This document shows positions 26,294-35,028 of a stretch of DNA of 43,144 bases, one piece after another. The position numbers were made by a program, and so were the translations under genes. This DNA is from UBA8514 sp050251415 (lineage in GTDB: Bacteria; Bacillota; Clostridia; Lachnospirales; Anaerotignaceae), in the NCBI GenBank assembly GCA_050251415.1, contig JBFWMT010000018.1, positions 1 through 43,144 of the forward strand. The letters run 5' to 3'. The stretch's first letter is position 1, and every line of letters starts with the position of its first letter. The notes under the pieces were generated by a model. The model did not search any database and was not told the DNA's origin. It was given only the letters and a program-made list of their open reading frames with translations.

Positions 26294-26551
26294 ATGATGG
26301 ATACTCAAAAGAATGATTTTTCACCGTTATCAGAAGAAAGACTACTTAATAAACAGATGGAACTTGAAGAAAAAGAACAGCAGCTAGGTAAAAAAGAAAA
26401 GGAATTGAGTATTTTAGAAGCGGCAGTAACAGGAGCAAAATATAATATGTATGATAAAATAAATGTGTCTCTTAAAACAATGGATTATGTTATAATAGTG
26501 TTGGGTGTGGCTTTGGTTATTGCCTTGGCTGCAGCATTCATAATGCGATAA
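26294..26551 (+). CDS. Small coiled-coil, tail-anchored membrane protein
   Basis: 85 residues. The first half is charged and heptad-like (LLNKQMELEEKEQQLGKKEK, residues about 16-35). A single C-terminal membrane helix (about 64-84) ends FIMR. It has a good AAAGGAG site 8 bases before ATG and lies between mglC and galK in the same direction, so it is a real gene. I do not recognise the family. A helper of the transporter or a scaffold for the Leloir enzymes is possible but unsupported. Confidence 0.8.
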   Translation: MMDTQKNDFSPLSEERLLNKQMELEEKEQQLGKKEKELSILEAAVTGAKYNMYDKINVSLKTMDYVIIVLGVALVIALAAAFIMR

Positions 26552-26579
26552 ATTTGAAAATAAGCAGGAGGAAAATTTT

Positions 26580-27863
26580 ATGCCTGATATAATAAAAAAT
26601 AATGTTACAGACAAAACCTTGTCTTCGGTTTATCCACGGTTTTTGGAGGCGCCCCAATTTTACCGTGATAGGATAAATACGGTATGCACAGGGTTTATTA
26701 ATACCTTTGGAGAAAAGGAAAATATACGTATTTTTAGCGCACCAGGGCGCACTGAAATTGGTGGAAACCACACAGACCATCAGCATGGATGCGTGCTGGC
26801 GGCAGGTATAGATTTGGATATACTAGGTGCGGCAGCGCCTAATGGAAGAAAGGAAATTTGTTTTTTCTCAGAAGGATATGGTATGGAAATAATCGACCTT
26901 ACTTTTATGGGTGTGCAGAAAGAAGAATTAAATACATCAGCTTCACTCATAAGGGGTATTGCGGCAAGGCTTACACAAAAAGGCTTTACAATAGAAGGAT
27001 TTGATGTGTATGCAATATCTAACGTGCTTAAAGGCTCGGGACTTAGTTCTTCGGCGGCATTTGAGGTGCTTATAGGCACAATAATGAACGGACTTTTTTG
27101 CAATAATCAGGTGAGTGCAGTGGAAATAGCACAAATAGGGCAATATGCTGAAAATGTTTACTTTGGCAAGCCAAGTGGGCTTATGGACCAAATGGCATCA
27201 TCAGTGGGAAACATAGTTGCCATTGATTTTTTGGACACGGAGAAGCCAATTGTAAAAAAAATTGATTTTGATTTTGCAAAAACGGGCTATAGTCTGTGTA
27301 TCATAGACTCCGGGGTAGACCATGCCGATTTAACCGATGAATATGCCGCTATACCCAAGGAAATGAAGGCTGTTGCTGGTTGTTTTAACAAAGAATATCT
27401 AAGGCAGGTGGATAAGGGAGTCTTAATTGAGAATATAGTAAATGTACGTAAAGTTGTTGGAGATAGAGCCGTGCTTCGTGCGTTGCATTTTTATGAGGAC
27501 AATGACAAAGCTGTTGTTGAGGCAAATCAGTTGGCAGAAGGAGATTTTCACGGATTTTTACAGACGGTTAGAAAGTCGGGATATTCTTCCTACATGTATT
27601 TGCAAAACGTATGCGTTACAGGAAGCATAAAGCATCAAGATGTGGCATATGCCTTGGCTGTATGTGATGATTTGCTTGGTGAAAGAGGAGCGTTCCGTGT
27701 ACATGGGGGAGGTTTTGCAGGCACAGTGCAAGCCTTTGTACCAGATGATATGCTAAGTGAATTTAAAACAACCGCAGAAAAAATGATAGGCAATGATTGT
27801 TGCCATGTGCTTAGCATAAGACCTGTTGGCGGAGTGGAGTTAACAAAGAGCAATTCAAAATAA
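26580..27863 (+). CDS. galK: Galactokinase (GHMP family)
   Basis: 427 residues, about 40 more than E. coli GalK, with an N-terminal extension before the signature. The signature is divergent: GRTEIGGNHTDH (56-67) instead of GRxNLIGEHTDY. R57, H64 and D66 are kept, but the sugar-contacting Glu is Asn63. The GHMP loop is GSGLSSSAAFE, the catalytic Asp lies in GLMDQMASSVG, and the C-terminal motif is RPVGGVELTKS. It phosphorylates galactose to galactose-1-phosphate for the Leloir enzymes encoded next. The signature variation looks like a clostridial subtype rather than decay, since the reading frame and all other motifs are intact. Confidence 0.9.
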   Translation: MPDIIKNNVTDKTLSSVYPRFLEAPQFYRDRINTVCTGFINTFGEKENIRIFSAPGRTEIGGNHTDHQHGCVLAAGIDLDILGAAAPNGRKEICFFSEGYGMEIIDLTFMGVQKEELNTSASLIRGIAARLTQKGFTIEGFDVYAISNVLKGSGLSSSAAFEVLIGTIMNGLFCNNQVSAVEIAQIGQYAENVYFGKPSGLMDQMASSVGNIVAIDFLDTEKPIVKKIDFDFAKTGYSLCIIDSGVDHADLTDEYAAIPKEMKAVAGCFNKEYLRQVDKGVLIENIVNVRKVVGDRAVLRALHFYEDNDKAVVEANQLAEGDFHGFLQTVRKSGYSSYMYLQNVCVTGSIKHQDVAYALAVCDDLLGERGAFRVHGGGFAGTVQAFVPDDMLSEFKTTAEKMIGNDCCHVLSIRPVGGVELTKSNSK

Positions 27864-27901
27864 TGAAAAATAGATTGTAAAGGTTCATAGGAGGGAAAAT
27901 A

Positions 27902-28885
27902 ATGACTATTTTAGTTTTAGGTGGAGCTGGATATATTGGCTCTCATACAGTACGTGCTTTATGTGAACAAGGAACGGATGTGGTAGTAGCAGACAATTTG
28001 GCAACAGGATACCGCAGTGCAGTGCACCCCAATGCTAGGTTTTATGAGGGAGATATAAGTGACAGACAGTTTTTAGATAGATTGTTTGCCAAAGAAAAAA
28101 TTGATGCAGTTATTCATTTTGCGGCATATTCATTGGTGGGTGAAAGCGTTACAAACCCACTTAAATACTATTCAAATAACCTTTGTGGAACAAAAGTGCT
28201 TTTAGAAAGCATGGTTGCAAACGGCATAGATAAAATTGTGTTTTCCTCTACAGCGGCAACCTATGGTGAACCTGAAAGAGTGCCTATTATGGAAACCGAC
28301 CGAACTGAGCCAACAAATCCATATGGTGAAACCAAGCTTTCTATGGAGAAAATGTTTAAATGGACTGGCAATGCCCACGGACTAAGATTTGTTTCTCTTC
28401 GATATTTTAATGCTTGCGGTGCAGACGAAAGCGGAGAAATAGGGGAGGCACATAATCCTGAAAGCCACCTTATTCCCCTTATTTTGCAAGTTCCAAACGG
28501 GAAGCGAGAGGCTATAAGCATTTATGGTACGGATTATCCTACAAAGGACGGCACTTGCGTGCGTGATTATATACATGTAACTGACCTTGCACAGGCGCAT
28601 ATTTTGGCTGTGGAATATCTTGAAAATGGTGGCAAAAGTGATATATTTAACCTTGGCAACGGCGTAGGATTTACGGTAAAAGAGGTTATAGATACGGCAC
28701 GCAGGGTTACAAATCATCCAATACCAGCTGTTGAAACGCCAAGACGTGACGGCGACCCTGCACAGCTTATTGCCTCCAGTGAAAAGGCAAAAACAATTTT
28801 AGGGTGGCAGCCACAGCACGAAAGTTTGGAAGAAATTATTTCATCAGCATGGAATTGGCATAAAAATCATCCAACAGGGTATTAA
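27902..28885 (+). CDS. galE: UDP-glucose 4-epimerase
   Basis: A 327-residue extended short-chain dehydrogenase. The NAD-binding motif is GGAGYIGSH (7-15), the catalytic YxxxK is Y141 and K145 in NPYGETK, and the Ser/Thr is in FSSTAATYG (115-122). RYFNACGAD and RDGDPAQL are further GalE signatures. It interconverts UDP-galactose and UDP-glucose. GGAGG lies before ATG. Confidence 0.96.
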   Translation: MTILVLGGAGYIGSHTVRALCEQGTDVVVADNLATGYRSAVHPNARFYEGDISDRQFLDRLFAKEKIDAVIHFAAYSLVGESVTNPLKYYSNNLCGTKVLLESMVANGIDKIVFSSTAATYGEPERVPIMETDRTEPTNPYGETKLSMEKMFKWTGNAHGLRFVSLRYFNACGADESGEIGEAHNPESHLIPLILQVPNGKREAISIYGTDYPTKDGTCVRDYIHVTDLAQAHILAVEYLENGGKSDIFNLGNGVGFTVKEVIDTARRVTNHPIPAVETPRRDGDPAQLIASSEKAKTILGWQPQHESLEEIISSAWNWHKNHPTGY

Positions 28886-28902
28886 CACAGGGGGTGTGTT
28901 AA

Positions 28903-30411
28903 GTGGTTTACACGGCAATTAAACAGCTTATTAACTATGGTCTTGAAAAGGAACTTTTAGAAAAAGAGGATATATGCTTTGCAACAAACCAGCTACTTGA
29001 GGCGCTTGGGCTTACAGAATTTATACCACCCGAGGGTGATGTTGAACAGGCGGAGTTGGAGGAAATTCTAAATGTTATTTTAGATGATGCATGTAACCGT
29101 GGCGTTATAGAAAACAGCATTGTATACCGTGATTTATTAGATACAAAACTAATGGGTATTATTACGCCACTTCCAAGCACTGTAATAAAAAAGTTCAACT
29201 TGTTGTACGAAAAAGACCCGAAAATTGCAACAGATTGGTATTATGACTTTAGCCAGAATACAGACTATATACGTCGTTATCGAATATTAAAGGACGTTAA
29301 ATGGATAACCCAAACGCAGTATGGTGAACTAGACATCACCATAAATTTATCTAAGCCAGAAAAAGACCCAGTGGCGATTGCGGCGGCGAAAAATGCACCT
29401 CAAAGCGGATATCCAAAATGTTTGCTTTGCCGTGAAAATGAGGGATATAGTGGACGGCTTAATCATCCAGCAAGACAAAACCATCGTGTAATACCTATTA
29501 CAATGGCATCACAGGAGTGGTTTTTTCAGTATTCCCCCTATGTTTATTACAATGAGCATTGCATAGCCTTTAACAGCCAGCATATTCCTATGAAAATAGA
29601 TAGAACTGCTTTTGAAAAAATGTTCGATTTCATAAAGCTTTTTCCCCATTATTTTATTGGCTCGAATGCAGATTTACCCATTGTGGGTGGGTCTATTTTG
29701 GCGCATGACCATTTTCAGGGTGGACATTACACCTTTGCAATGGAAAAAGCAGAAATTGAAACAAAATATGAAATACAGGGCTTTGAGGATGTTGAGGTTG
29801 GTATTGTTAACTGGCCAATGTCGGTGATACGTATACGCCATAAGGTGGATAAACGGCTTATTTCTATGGCAGATTATATACTGAACAAATGGCGTGGCTA
29901 CACAGATGAAAGTGCGTTTATTTACGCACAGACCGATGGTGAACCGCACAACACCATAACACCTATTGCACGTATGCGTGATGGAAAATTTGAGATGGAT
30001 TTGGTGCTTAGAAATAATATTACTACCACAGAGCATCCATTGGGGGTTTACCATCCACATGAACAGCTTCACCATATAAAGAAGGAAAATATTGGGCTTA
30101 TAGAAGTTATGGGGCTTGCGGTATTGCCGTCACGCTTAAAAGACGAACTTGCTGCCCTTAAAGTGGCTATAATTAATGGCAGTGATTTATTTGCAGAAGA
30201 TTCCACGGCAAAGCATGCCCAATGGGCAACGCACTTTTTAAAGAAATATAATGATATTTCAGAGGACAAGCTGGAGGACATTATAAAAAATGAGGTTGGA
30301 CTTGTATTTGCCAAGGTATTAGAAGATGCAGGGGTTTACAAACGTACCCAGCAAGGCAAAAATGCTTTTGAGAGATTTATTACATTATGCGGTGGCAAAA
30401 GGTTAGGTTAG
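28903..30411 (+). CDS. galT: Galactose-1-phosphate uridylyltransferase, Firmicutes type
   Basis: A 502-residue enzyme of the GalT class found in Firmicutes, longer than the E. coli type. The GTG start at 28903 has AGGGGGTG just upstream, 18 bases after galE. Characteristic segments are YPKCLLCRENEG, ILAHDHFQGGHYTF and GVYHPHEQLHHIKKE. It exchanges UMP between UDP-glucose and galactose-1-phosphate. Together with GalK and GalE it completes the Leloir pathway. Confidence 0.95.
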   Translation: MVYTAIKQLINYGLEKELLEKEDICFATNQLLEALGLTEFIPPEGDVEQAELEEILNVILDDACNRGVIENSIVYRDLLDTKLMGIITPLPSTVIKKFNLLYEKDPKIATDWYYDFSQNTDYIRRYRILKDVKWITQTQYGELDITINLSKPEKDPVAIAAAKNAPQSGYPKCLLCRENEGYSGRLNHPARQNHRVIPITMASQEWFFQYSPYVYYNEHCIAFNSQHIPMKIDRTAFEKMFDFIKLFPHYFIGSNADLPIVGGSILAHDHFQGGHYTFAMEKAEIETKYEIQGFEDVEVGIVNWPMSVIRIRHKVDKRLISMADYILNKWRGYTDESAFIYAQTDGEPHNTITPIARMRDGKFEMDLVLRNNITTTEHPLGVYHPHEQLHHIKKENIGLIEVMGLAVLPSRLKDELAALKVAIINGSDLFAEDSTAKHAQWATHFLKKYNDISEDKLEDIIKNEVGLVFAKVLEDAGVYKRTQQGKNAFERFITLCGGKRLG

Positions 30412-30418
30412 GTGAAAA

Positions 30419-31360
30419 ATGAAGGATAAAATATATTTGTTTGGTGTAGATGTTGGTGGCACTGGCATTAAAATAGGTCTGTTTAAAAACGATGGAGAAC
30501 TTGTTGAAAAGTGGGAAATACCAACTAACGTAAGTAATAGCGGAAATGAAATATTGCCTGATATTGCAAAGGCATTAAAAGGCAAAATGAAAGAAAGAGG
30601 ACTTACAGAAGAAGAAATGATAGGCGTTGGCATTGGTGTGCCTGGGCCAGTTGATGAAAAGGGCGTAGTCCATCGCTGTGTAAACCTTGGTTGGGGCACT
30701 TTTTCTATTGTTGATTGCTTGAGTGAGCTTATTAATATGCCTATTAAGGCAGGGAATGACGCCAACGTTGCTGCGCTTGGAGAGATGTGGAAAGGCTGCG
30801 CAATGGGTTGCAGTAGCCTTGTTTTTATAACTCTTGGCACAGGAATAGGCGGCGGCGTGATTGTTGACAAAAAAGTAGTGACAGGTGAAAACGGAAGCGG
30901 CGGCGAAATAGGGCATATAACTGTAAATATAGAGGAAGAGGCAATTTGTAATTGTGGTAAGCAAGGCTGTGTAGAGCAGTATGCTTCGGCTACTGGCATG
31001 GTTCGGATGGCGAAAAAAATGATTGAAGAGGGAAAAGTAAAATCTTCCCTTGATATAAGAAAACATCTAACAGCAAAATCAATTGTAGATGAGGCAAAAA
31101 AAGGTGACGCTGTTGCCTTGCAGGTTGTAGACATTATGGGAAAAACCCTTGGGCTTGCCCTTGGAGCAGCTACTTGTATGGTAGACCCTCAGGTTATTTT
31201 AATAGGAGGAGGAGTATCCAAGGCAGGAGATATTGTTCTGGAGGCAATTGAAAAACATTACCGCATGTATGCTTTTCATGCAACAAGAAGTACACCAATT
31301 AAACTGGCAACACTAGGTAACGACGCTGGCATATACGGCGCAGCAAGACAGCTTTTGTAA
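30419..31360 (+). CDS. ROK-family glucokinase
   Basis: A 313-residue ROK kinase. The ATP-binding motif is GVDVGGTGIKIG (9-20), the catalytic Asp is D114 in AGNDANVAA, and the zinc site is H166 plus CNCGKQGC (177-184). It has no N-terminal DNA-binding domain, so it is an enzyme and not a ROK repressor. Its ribosome site AGGTGA overlaps the galT end. It would phosphorylate glucose, for example that released from lactose or other galactosides, next to the galactose route. Confidence 0.92.
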   Translation: MKDKIYLFGVDVGGTGIKIGLFKNDGELVEKWEIPTNVSNSGNEILPDIAKALKGKMKERGLTEEEMIGVGIGVPGPVDEKGVVHRCVNLGWGTFSIVDCLSELINMPIKAGNDANVAALGEMWKGCAMGCSSLVFITLGTGIGGGVIVDKKVVTGENGSGGEIGHITVNIEEEAICNCGKQGCVEQYASATGMVRMAKKMIEEGKVKSSLDIRKHLTAKSIVDEAKKGDAVALQVVDIMGKTLGLALGAATCMVDPQVILIGGGVSKAGDIVLEAIEKHYRMYAFHATRSTPIKLATLGNDAGIYGAARQLL

Positions 31361-31372
31361 GGAGAGAATAAT

Positions 31373-32410
31373 ATGGCTTACATAACAAAAACTTCCTTTG
31401 GACAAACTAAACAGGGTGAACAAGTAGATATGTATACCCTTAAAAACAAGCTAAACACACAGGTAGATATCATCACATATGGTGCGGCAGTTCGCAGTTT
31501 GCGTTTAAATGGCAGCATAGATGTTGTACTGGGGTATGACACCATAGACGAGTATGAGAAACAGGACAAGTATATGGGTGCTATTGTTGGGCGTGTTGCA
31601 AACCGCATAGGCGGTGGTGAATTTATTCTTAATGGCAGAAAATATACCCTTTGCTGTAACAACGGGCCAAATCATCTTCATGGTGGAAATAAAGGCTTTG
31701 ATAAACGGATTTGGAGCGCAGAGGAAGAAAATGGAGAGCTTTGGCTATCTTATTTTAGTGAGGATGGGGAGGAAGGGTATCCAGGAAACCTTCAGGTGCT
31801 GATAAAATATAGCCTTAGCGACGAAAATGAATTTACTATAACCTACGGCGCACAGGGTGACGAGGATACCCTTGTAAACCTTTCAAGCCATTGCTATTTC
31901 AACCTTTCTGGCCATGAGGACGGAAATATTTATAACCATGACATGCAAATTTTTGCATCAAAATATACTCAAAATGACGAAAATTGTTTGCCCACAGGGG
32001 TAATAGCCGATGTTTACCAAACCCCAATGGATTTTAAGGTTCCTAAAAAAATAGGAAAAGATATTTATGAAGATTACCAACAGCTTAAAAATGCTTGTGG
32101 GTACGACCATAATTGGGTTTTGGACAAGAGTGAAAGTGATTTCTGCCTTTGTGCAAAAGTAACAGATGATAAAACCAAGGTGGGCATGGAGGTTTATACA
32201 ACTCAAAAAGGTGTTCAGTTTTATAGCGGAAACTTTTTGGACGGGGAGGTTAAAGGTAAAAATGGCACAGTGTATAAAAAACACAGCGGTTTTTGCTTGG
32301 AAACCCAAGGCTTTCCCAATGCCACGTCTTTTGAACATTTTCCGAAAATTGTACTTAAAAAAGGCGAGATCTATAAGCATAAAACCATGTTCAAATTTTT
32401 GACCTTATAA
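31373..32410 (+). CDS. galM: Galactose mutarotase (aldose 1-epimerase)
   Basis: A 345-residue mutarotase. The catalytic residues by family comparison are H101 (NHLHGG), H173 (SSHCYFNLSG) and E310 (FCLETQGFPNA). It converts beta-galactose to the alpha anomer used by GalK. AAGGAGAG precedes ATG, 12 bases after the glucokinase. Confidence 0.95.
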   Translation: MAYITKTSFGQTKQGEQVDMYTLKNKLNTQVDIITYGAAVRSLRLNGSIDVVLGYDTIDEYEKQDKYMGAIVGRVANRIGGGEFILNGRKYTLCCNNGPNHLHGGNKGFDKRIWSAEEENGELWLSYFSEDGEEGYPGNLQVLIKYSLSDENEFTITYGAQGDEDTLVNLSSHCYFNLSGHEDGNIYNHDMQIFASKYTQNDENCLPTGVIADVYQTPMDFKVPKKIGKDIYEDYQQLKNACGYDHNWVLDKSESDFCLCAKVTDDKTKVGMEVYTTQKGVQFYSGNFLDGEVKGKNGTVYKKHSGFCLETQGFPNATSFEHFPKIVLKKGEIYKHKTMFKFLTL

Positions 32411-32455
32411 AATAAATATATTTACTGTTATAAAATTAAAATCTGGAGGAACAAT

Positions 32456-33592
32456 ATGAAGGTAGTTGTTGCGGTAGACTCGTTTAAAGGCAGTGTTTCA
32501 TCTATAGAGGCAGGAGAGGCTGTTAGGGATGGCATACTTTTAGTTAAGCCCGATGCCGATGTGCAAGTACTTGCGTTGGCAGATGGTGGCGAGGGCACGG
32601 TGGACGCCCTTGTAAGAGGAATGCACGGTAGGTACGAAGAGGCTTTGGTTACAGCACCACTTGGAGGAAAAGTTAATTGCAAGTACGGAATAATAGGCAA
32701 TGGAGATACAGCGGTTATAGAAATGGCAGGGGCTTCGGGACTTACGTTGGTTAAAAGGGAAGAACTGAATCCCCTAAAGGCTACCTCCTATGGCACAGGT
32801 GAGGTTATTAAGGACGCTATTTCAAAGGGCTGCACAAAGTTTGTTATAGGAATAGGTGGAAGTGCAACCAATGACGGTGGTGTTGGAATGCTTCAGGCAC
32901 TTGGTTTTAGCTTCCTAAACGCAGAGGGAAGTGAAATTGGTGCTGGTGGCGGCGAGTTAGGCTCAATAGTAAAAATTGACTGCAAAAATGCAATGCCTCA
33001 ACTTAAAGATTGTTCATTTAAAATTGCTTGCGATGTAAATAACCCACTTTGTGGAAGTCTTGGTGCATCAGCAATTTATGGCCCGCAAAAAGGGGCTACG
33101 CCACAGCATATAAAAATACTTGACGCAGGGCTTAGTAATCTTGCTGATGTTGTTAACAAAACTTTCGGCAGTGACCAACGCAATTTTCCAGGGTCAGGTG
33201 CGGCGGGAGGAATGGGCTTTGGTTTTATATCTTTCCTTAATAGCACACTTGAATCGGGCATAGAAATTGTTCTGGATGAAATAAATTTTGACAGCATTGT
33301 TGATGGGAGCGACCTTGTGGTTACAGGCGAGGGCAGTATTGATGCACAAACTGCCATGGGGAAAGCACCAGTAGGGGTTGCACGCCGTGGGAAAAAACAT
33401 GGGGCAAGGGTTTTTGCCATTGCTGGCTGTATAACCGAGGATGCAGTTCAATGCAATGAAGAGGGAATAGATGGAATTTTTTGCATTGCAAACAAGGCGA
33501 TGAGCCTTAATGAGGCAATGGAAAATGCGATTGCCAGAAAAAATATAACAGCTTTGGTACGGCAAATAATTAACTTTGCCTACGGCAATTGA
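32456..33592 (+). CDS. Glycerate kinase (GlxK/GarK family)
   Basis: A 378-residue kinase of full family length. The N-terminus is VVVAVDSFKGSVSSIEAG. Further motifs are LADGGEGTVDAL, GIGGSATNDGGVGML and VVTGEGSIDAQTAMGKAP. It phosphorylates glycerate, in this family usually to 2-phosphoglycerate. It lies 45 bases after galM in the same direction with a good GGAGG site, so it is probably co-transcribed, though glycerate is not an intermediate of the Leloir pathway. No strong terminator follows: 33593-33690 holds only a weak AGAG/CTCT hairpin and AT-rich DNA. Confidence 0.93.
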   Translation: MKVVVAVDSFKGSVSSIEAGEAVRDGILLVKPDADVQVLALADGGEGTVDALVRGMHGRYEEALVTAPLGGKVNCKYGIIGNGDTAVIEMAGASGLTLVKREELNPLKATSYGTGEVIKDAISKGCTKFVIGIGGSATNDGGVGMLQALGFSFLNAEGSEIGAGGGELGSIVKIDCKNAMPQLKDCSFKIACDVNNPLCGSLGASAIYGPQKGATPQHIKILDAGLSNLADVVNKTFGSDQRNFPGSGAAGGMGFGFISFLNSTLESGIEIVLDEINFDSIVDGSDLVVTGEGSIDAQTAMGKAPVGVARRGKKHGARVFAIAGCITEDAVQCNEEGIDGIFCIANKAMSLNEAMENAIARKNITALVRQIINFAYGN

Positions 33593-33689
33593 AAAAATAA
33601 TAAAATAAAATTGAAGAGAAAGAAACTCTAATTTAATGTATTGAGAAAATCAATTATGTGGGGAAAAGGGATGGTTTTGTGGAATTTTC

Positions 33690-33718
33690 TTGACAAATAT
33701 ACGACAGCATAATAAAGT
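33690..33718 (+). promoter_or_regulatory. Sigma-A promoter of degV
   Basis: TTGACA (33690-33695) and TAAAGT (33713-33718) are 17 bases apart; start near 33725. Confidence 0.8.
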
Positions 33719-33764
33719 AGTAATGGAAACTACATGATGAAGTGTATTTTATCGGGAGAGAGCT

Positions 33765-34625
33765 ATGAATAAAATTATTATAACAACTGAAAGTTGTTCT
33801 GACTTAACAGAGGAAATGATTGATAAACACGGTGTTTATACTATCCCTATGCATATTGTTTTTGAAACAGAAACCTTTAAAGATGGAACGATACCCGTGC
33901 AGTATATATACAATTACTTTGAAAAAACCAAGAAAGTACCGAAAACAAGTGCTGTAAACCCGTCAGAGTTTACAGATTTTTTTGAAAAGATTTCAAAAGA
34001 AAATCAAGGCGCATCAATTATCCATATAGGCTATTCTTCAGAATGCTCGTGCACTTATCAAAATGCTGTAATAGGAATTGGTGAAAGCCAAAATGCAGAC
34101 GTACACCTTATAGACTCTAAAAATGTATCTGGAGGTGCTGGAAACATTACAATGCTTGCAGTTAAGCTTAGGGATGAAAACCCACAGTTAACGGCAGATG
34201 AATTGACAGAAAAGATTAAAGCCTACGTTCCACGTATTGTTACAAGTTTTGTGCCAGACCGCTTGGAGTATTTGGTAGCAGGTGGTAGGGTATCTAATGC
34301 AGCAGCTATTGGGGCATCTATTTTGCGAATAAAGCCTCGTATAGACATTATTGGCGGAAAACTTGTTGCTACAAAAAAATATAGAGGTTCAATGGTAAGG
34401 GTTGCACATAAATTTGCAGAAGACTTTGTGCAAAGCAGAAACCTTAGCCGTGAGGTTATATACATTATGTATGCTATCGGGGCCGATGAAAATATTATAA
34501 ATAAAATGAAGAGATATTTTATTGAACAGGGATTTAAGAATGTTGTAATTTTACACACAGGCTGTGTAATGTCTACCCATGGCGGCCAGGGGGCAATTGG
34601 CATTTCAGCTATAGAAAATATTTAA
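33765..34625 (+). CDS. DegV family fatty-acid-binding protein
   Basis: A 286-residue DegV protein. The N-terminal motif is TTESCSDLTEEM, and IHIGYSSECSCTYQNA, KNVSGGAGN and LEYLVAGGRVSNAAAI follow family order. Characterised members bind a fatty acid, and some (FakB) present it to a fatty-acid kinase. No FakA-like gene is in the window. It is monocistronic, with its own promoter and terminator. Confidence 0.92.
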   Translation: MNKIIITTESCSDLTEEMIDKHGVYTIPMHIVFETETFKDGTIPVQYIYNYFEKTKKVPKTSAVNPSEFTDFFEKISKENQGASIIHIGYSSECSCTYQNAVIGIGESQNADVHLIDSKNVSGGAGNITMLAVKLRDENPQLTADELTEKIKAYVPRIVTSFVPDRLEYLVAGGRVSNAAAIGASILRIKPRIDIIGGKLVATKKYRGSMVRVAHKFAEDFVQSRNLSREVIYIMYAIGADENIINKMKRYFIEQGFKNVVILHTGCVMSTHGGQGAIGISAIENI

Positions 34626-34645
34626 AAAGCTAATAGATAAAATTT

Positions 34646-34720
34646 AAAGCCTCAAAGCATTGTATTTATGTGCATCGTTTTTAAAATGATGGTAATGAAT
34701 ATAGCCTTGGAGGTTTTTTT
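34646..34720 (+). terminator. Terminator after degV
   Basis: AAAGCCTC (34646-34653) pairs with GAGGTTTT (from 34710), and a T-run ends at 34720. Between the arms is a further imperfect hairpin around CATC/GATG. The arm pairing has a bulged G. Confidence 0.75.
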
Positions 34721-34855
34721 ATACAGAAGGTACGGCTTATGTTGATTAATTTTAGAAAATTTGTTACAATTATATATAAAATGGGTGAATTTACTACTAT
34801 AAAGAATGGTAAACTGAAGGTTATAACAATATTGCAATTAAAAGGAAGGTTACAG

Positions 34856-34884
34856 TTTACTTGTTTTTCGTAAGATGGTATAAT
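34856..34884 (+). promoter_or_regulatory. Extended -10 promoter before the FapA-family gene
   Basis: TTTACT (34856-34861), 17 bases, then TGGTATAAT with TATAAT at 34879-34884. The start is near 34891 and the leader about 135 bases. The gap 34721-35028 otherwise shows no gene. Confidence 0.75.
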
Positions 34885-35028
34885 AAATGTAACTTGGTAT
34901 GTTGAAAAATATACTTTTTGTTTATAGAAGTTTTAACAAAATAGAGGTAAGGGATAAATTGATACTATTATGAGGTTATAATTTAACTTTAATCTGTTAA
35001 AAATATTAAAAATTAAGGGGGGCTGGAG

